From Bacillota bacterium (lineage in GTDB: Bacteria; Bacillota; UBA4882; UBA10575), in assembly GCA_012735195.1 (NCBI GenBank), contig JAAYIC010000057.1, positions 1 to 44,199 on the forward strand: a stretch of 44,199 nt of DNA, written 5' to 3'. This document shows, one piece after another, positions 43,141-44,199 of this stretch. The translations under genes and the position numbers were made by a program. Positions within the stretch are counted from its first letter, which is position 1; every line of letters begins with the position of its first letter. The notes under the pieces are model-generated. The model was not told the DNA's origin, did no database searches, and saw nothing but the letters and a program-made list of their open reading frames with translations.

Positions 43141-44178
43141 TTACCGCCCTTCGGCCGCATAGGCTCCGGAGTTTTCGTATTTGAGAAAAACCCTTTTGAC
43201 CTTGTCCTCAATTTCCACAAAAGCCGCGACGATCTCCGGGTCAAAGGCCTTACCGCTTTCCTCTTTAATAATCTCGAGGCTTTCTTCATGGGTTAGGGCG
43301 TCTTTATAGACCCGCTTGGACCGCAGAGCGTCGTAGACATCGACAATCGCCATAATCCGGGCTGACAGGGGAATCTCTTCCCCTTCCAGTCCCAGGGGGT
43401 ACCCGGTCCCGTCCCACCTTTCATGGTGAAAATTAGTGATATTGATGGCCAGTTCCAAGAGTCTGTTCTCCGGAAACTTCTCCTTCACTTCCAACAGGGT
43501 TTTTGCCCCGATTGTCGTGTGGGTCTTCATGATCTCAAATTCTTTTGCCGTGAGACGTCCGGGTTTCAGTAAAATCCTGTCGGGTATCCCCACCTTGCCG
43601 ATATCATGCAACGGGCTGACTCTGGTCAGTTTTTCGATATAATCATCATCAATTAAATTCTTATATTTCTCCCTGCGTCGCAGGTTGGTGGTGAGCAGCC
43701 AACAAATCTCTGCTACCCTTTCAATATGCCCGCCTGTATCACTGTCCCGGTGTTCGGCCAGTTTGGCCAGGGCATAGACCACCGCCATGTGGGCATCGGC
43801 AACCTCCTTTTCCTTTCGAACCTTCTCCTCAAACTCCTCCCGGAAAAAGTCGGAGAAATAACCGATGACCAAGGCGATCATTACATATGTAAGTAATCTT
43901 ACCACCCAATTAATTGTCTCCTGGTCTATCTGCAGTTCTCTATCCAGAGGCATAAAGGGTCCCATAAGCAAGCCGCTTATGATGGCATGAATCACCCCCG
44001 GCCATTTGCCATAGACCGATGCCGTGATAGCAATAGGGACATACATCAAATTGGGATAAACCTTATTTGTCCCTCCCGTCATATAAACAATCACCGTGGT
44101 GATGACGGAGAGGAAATAAGAAAAGACCCATAGCCTCATCTTTCTATATCTTACCATTTTCACGGTTTCAAAATGCAT
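43141..44178 (-). CDS. Membrane HD-GYP domain protein (c-di-GMP phosphodiesterase-like)
   Basis: A 345-residue protein. The N-terminal third has about three or four membrane segments (WVFSYFLSVITTVIVYM, LMYVPIAITASVYGKW, LLTYVMIALVIGYFSDFF), followed by a coiled linker and an HD-GYP domain. Key motifs are LHDIGKVGIPD, THTTIGAKTL, NITNFHHERWDGTGYPLGL and MAIVDVYDALRSKR, with all metal His and Asp residues visible. It would degrade c-di-GMP at the membrane in response to a signal sensed by the N-terminal part. The ATG at 44178 is close to the window edge; ATG 44157 is an alternative start. No ribosome site is strong at either. Confidence 0.9.
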   Translation of the reverse strand: MHFETVKMVRYRKMRLWVFSYFLSVITTVIVYMTGGTNKVYPNLMYVPIAITASVYGKWPGVIHAIISGLLMGPFMPLDRELQIDQETINWVVRLLTYVMIALVIGYFSDFFREEFEEKVRKEKEVADAHMAVVYALAKLAEHRDSDTGGHIERVAEICWLLTTNLRRREKYKNLIDDDYIEKLTRVSPLHDIGKVGIPDRILLKPGRLTAKEFEIMKTHTTIGAKTLLEVKEKFPENRLLELAINITNFHHERWDGTGYPLGLEGEEIPLSARIMAIVDVYDALRSKRVYKDALTHEESLEIIKEESGKAFDPEIVAAFVEIEDKVKRVFLKYENSGAYAAEGR

Positions 44179-44199
44179 TTTCCCATGGGCTATACAGCA

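Noticed and set aside
1-44199. Phage, integrase, transposase, tRNA or rRNA genes
   Set aside because: I found none. The pseudogene patches lack recognisable mobile-element genes.

Overview
The window looks like a chromosomal segment of an endospore-forming, Gram-positive (Bacillota, Clostridia/Limnochordia-like) bacterium. The evidence is a complete GerA-type germinant-receptor operon, SpoIIP, a Trp T-box leader, two Asp23/Gls24 proteins, a FakA (YloV) kinase, and the order cmk-plsC-ispH-S1 protein, which is typical of Clostridia. Most genes are GC-rich by eye and start behind strong GGAGG-type ribosome binding sites. About 1.6-5.2 kb is visibly more AT-rich and holds broken genes. I cannot name the species.

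Layout. 0-1.4 kb: a class III aldehyde dehydrogenase (-). 1.6-5.2 kb: a scar-like zone (+) with a decayed histidine kinase, a frameshifted methyltransferase, a Yip1-type membrane protein, a Nudix hydrolase and a second methyltransferase reduced to its tail. 5.2-8.7 kb: a four-gene glycine-betaine/choline-type ABC importer (+), closed by a terminator shared with a HAD phosphatase (-). 9.6-12.7 kb: dnaE (-), interrupted by an in-frame TAG. 12.9-14.3 kb: T-box-regulated trpS (+), followed by an array of AACGGG-cored repeats. 14.6-25.2 kb: a long co-directional block (-) in transcription order DUF1614, spoIIP, two DUF3189 paralogues, two acyl-CoA-dehydratase-like proteins, their activase-type ATPase, gerAA-AB-AC and a small membrane protein. 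25.3-33.9 kb: a housekeeping operon (-) in transcription order Asp23, fakA, degV, rsmD, coaD, coiled-coil protein, cmk, plsC, ispH, S1 protein, terminator. 33.9-35.3 kb: proA with a good promoter. 35.3-36.1 kb: a TraB/GumN pseudogene and a small ORF. 36.4-37.9 kb: a Gls24 protein with a KEG-repeat tail, then tcdA (+). 38-41.7 kb: a two-gene ABC exporter (-). 42.1-44.2 kb: a glycerophosphodiesterase (+) and an HD-GYP protein (-).

How genes fit together. The 14.6-25.2 kb block joins sporulation (SpoIIP), germination (GerA) and a CoA-dehydratase-activase-like redox module of unknown substrate on one strand with short or overlapping junctions. This is the best candidate for an undescribed functional unit. 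The housekeeping operon is tightly coupled by ATGA/TGATG overlaps and links fatty-acid phosphorylation (FakA, DegV) to phospholipid, CoA and isoprenoid synthesis.

Two themes recur. First, degenerate tandem repeats, each with its own core, fill spacers and protein linkers (T-box interior, trpS 3' spacer, tcdA flanks, a 36-bp minisatellite in the DUF2229 gene). Second, several genes carry single lesions (two homopolymer frameshifts, two nonsense codons, one internal deletion). The trivial explanation of assembly error must be excluded, especially for dnaE.
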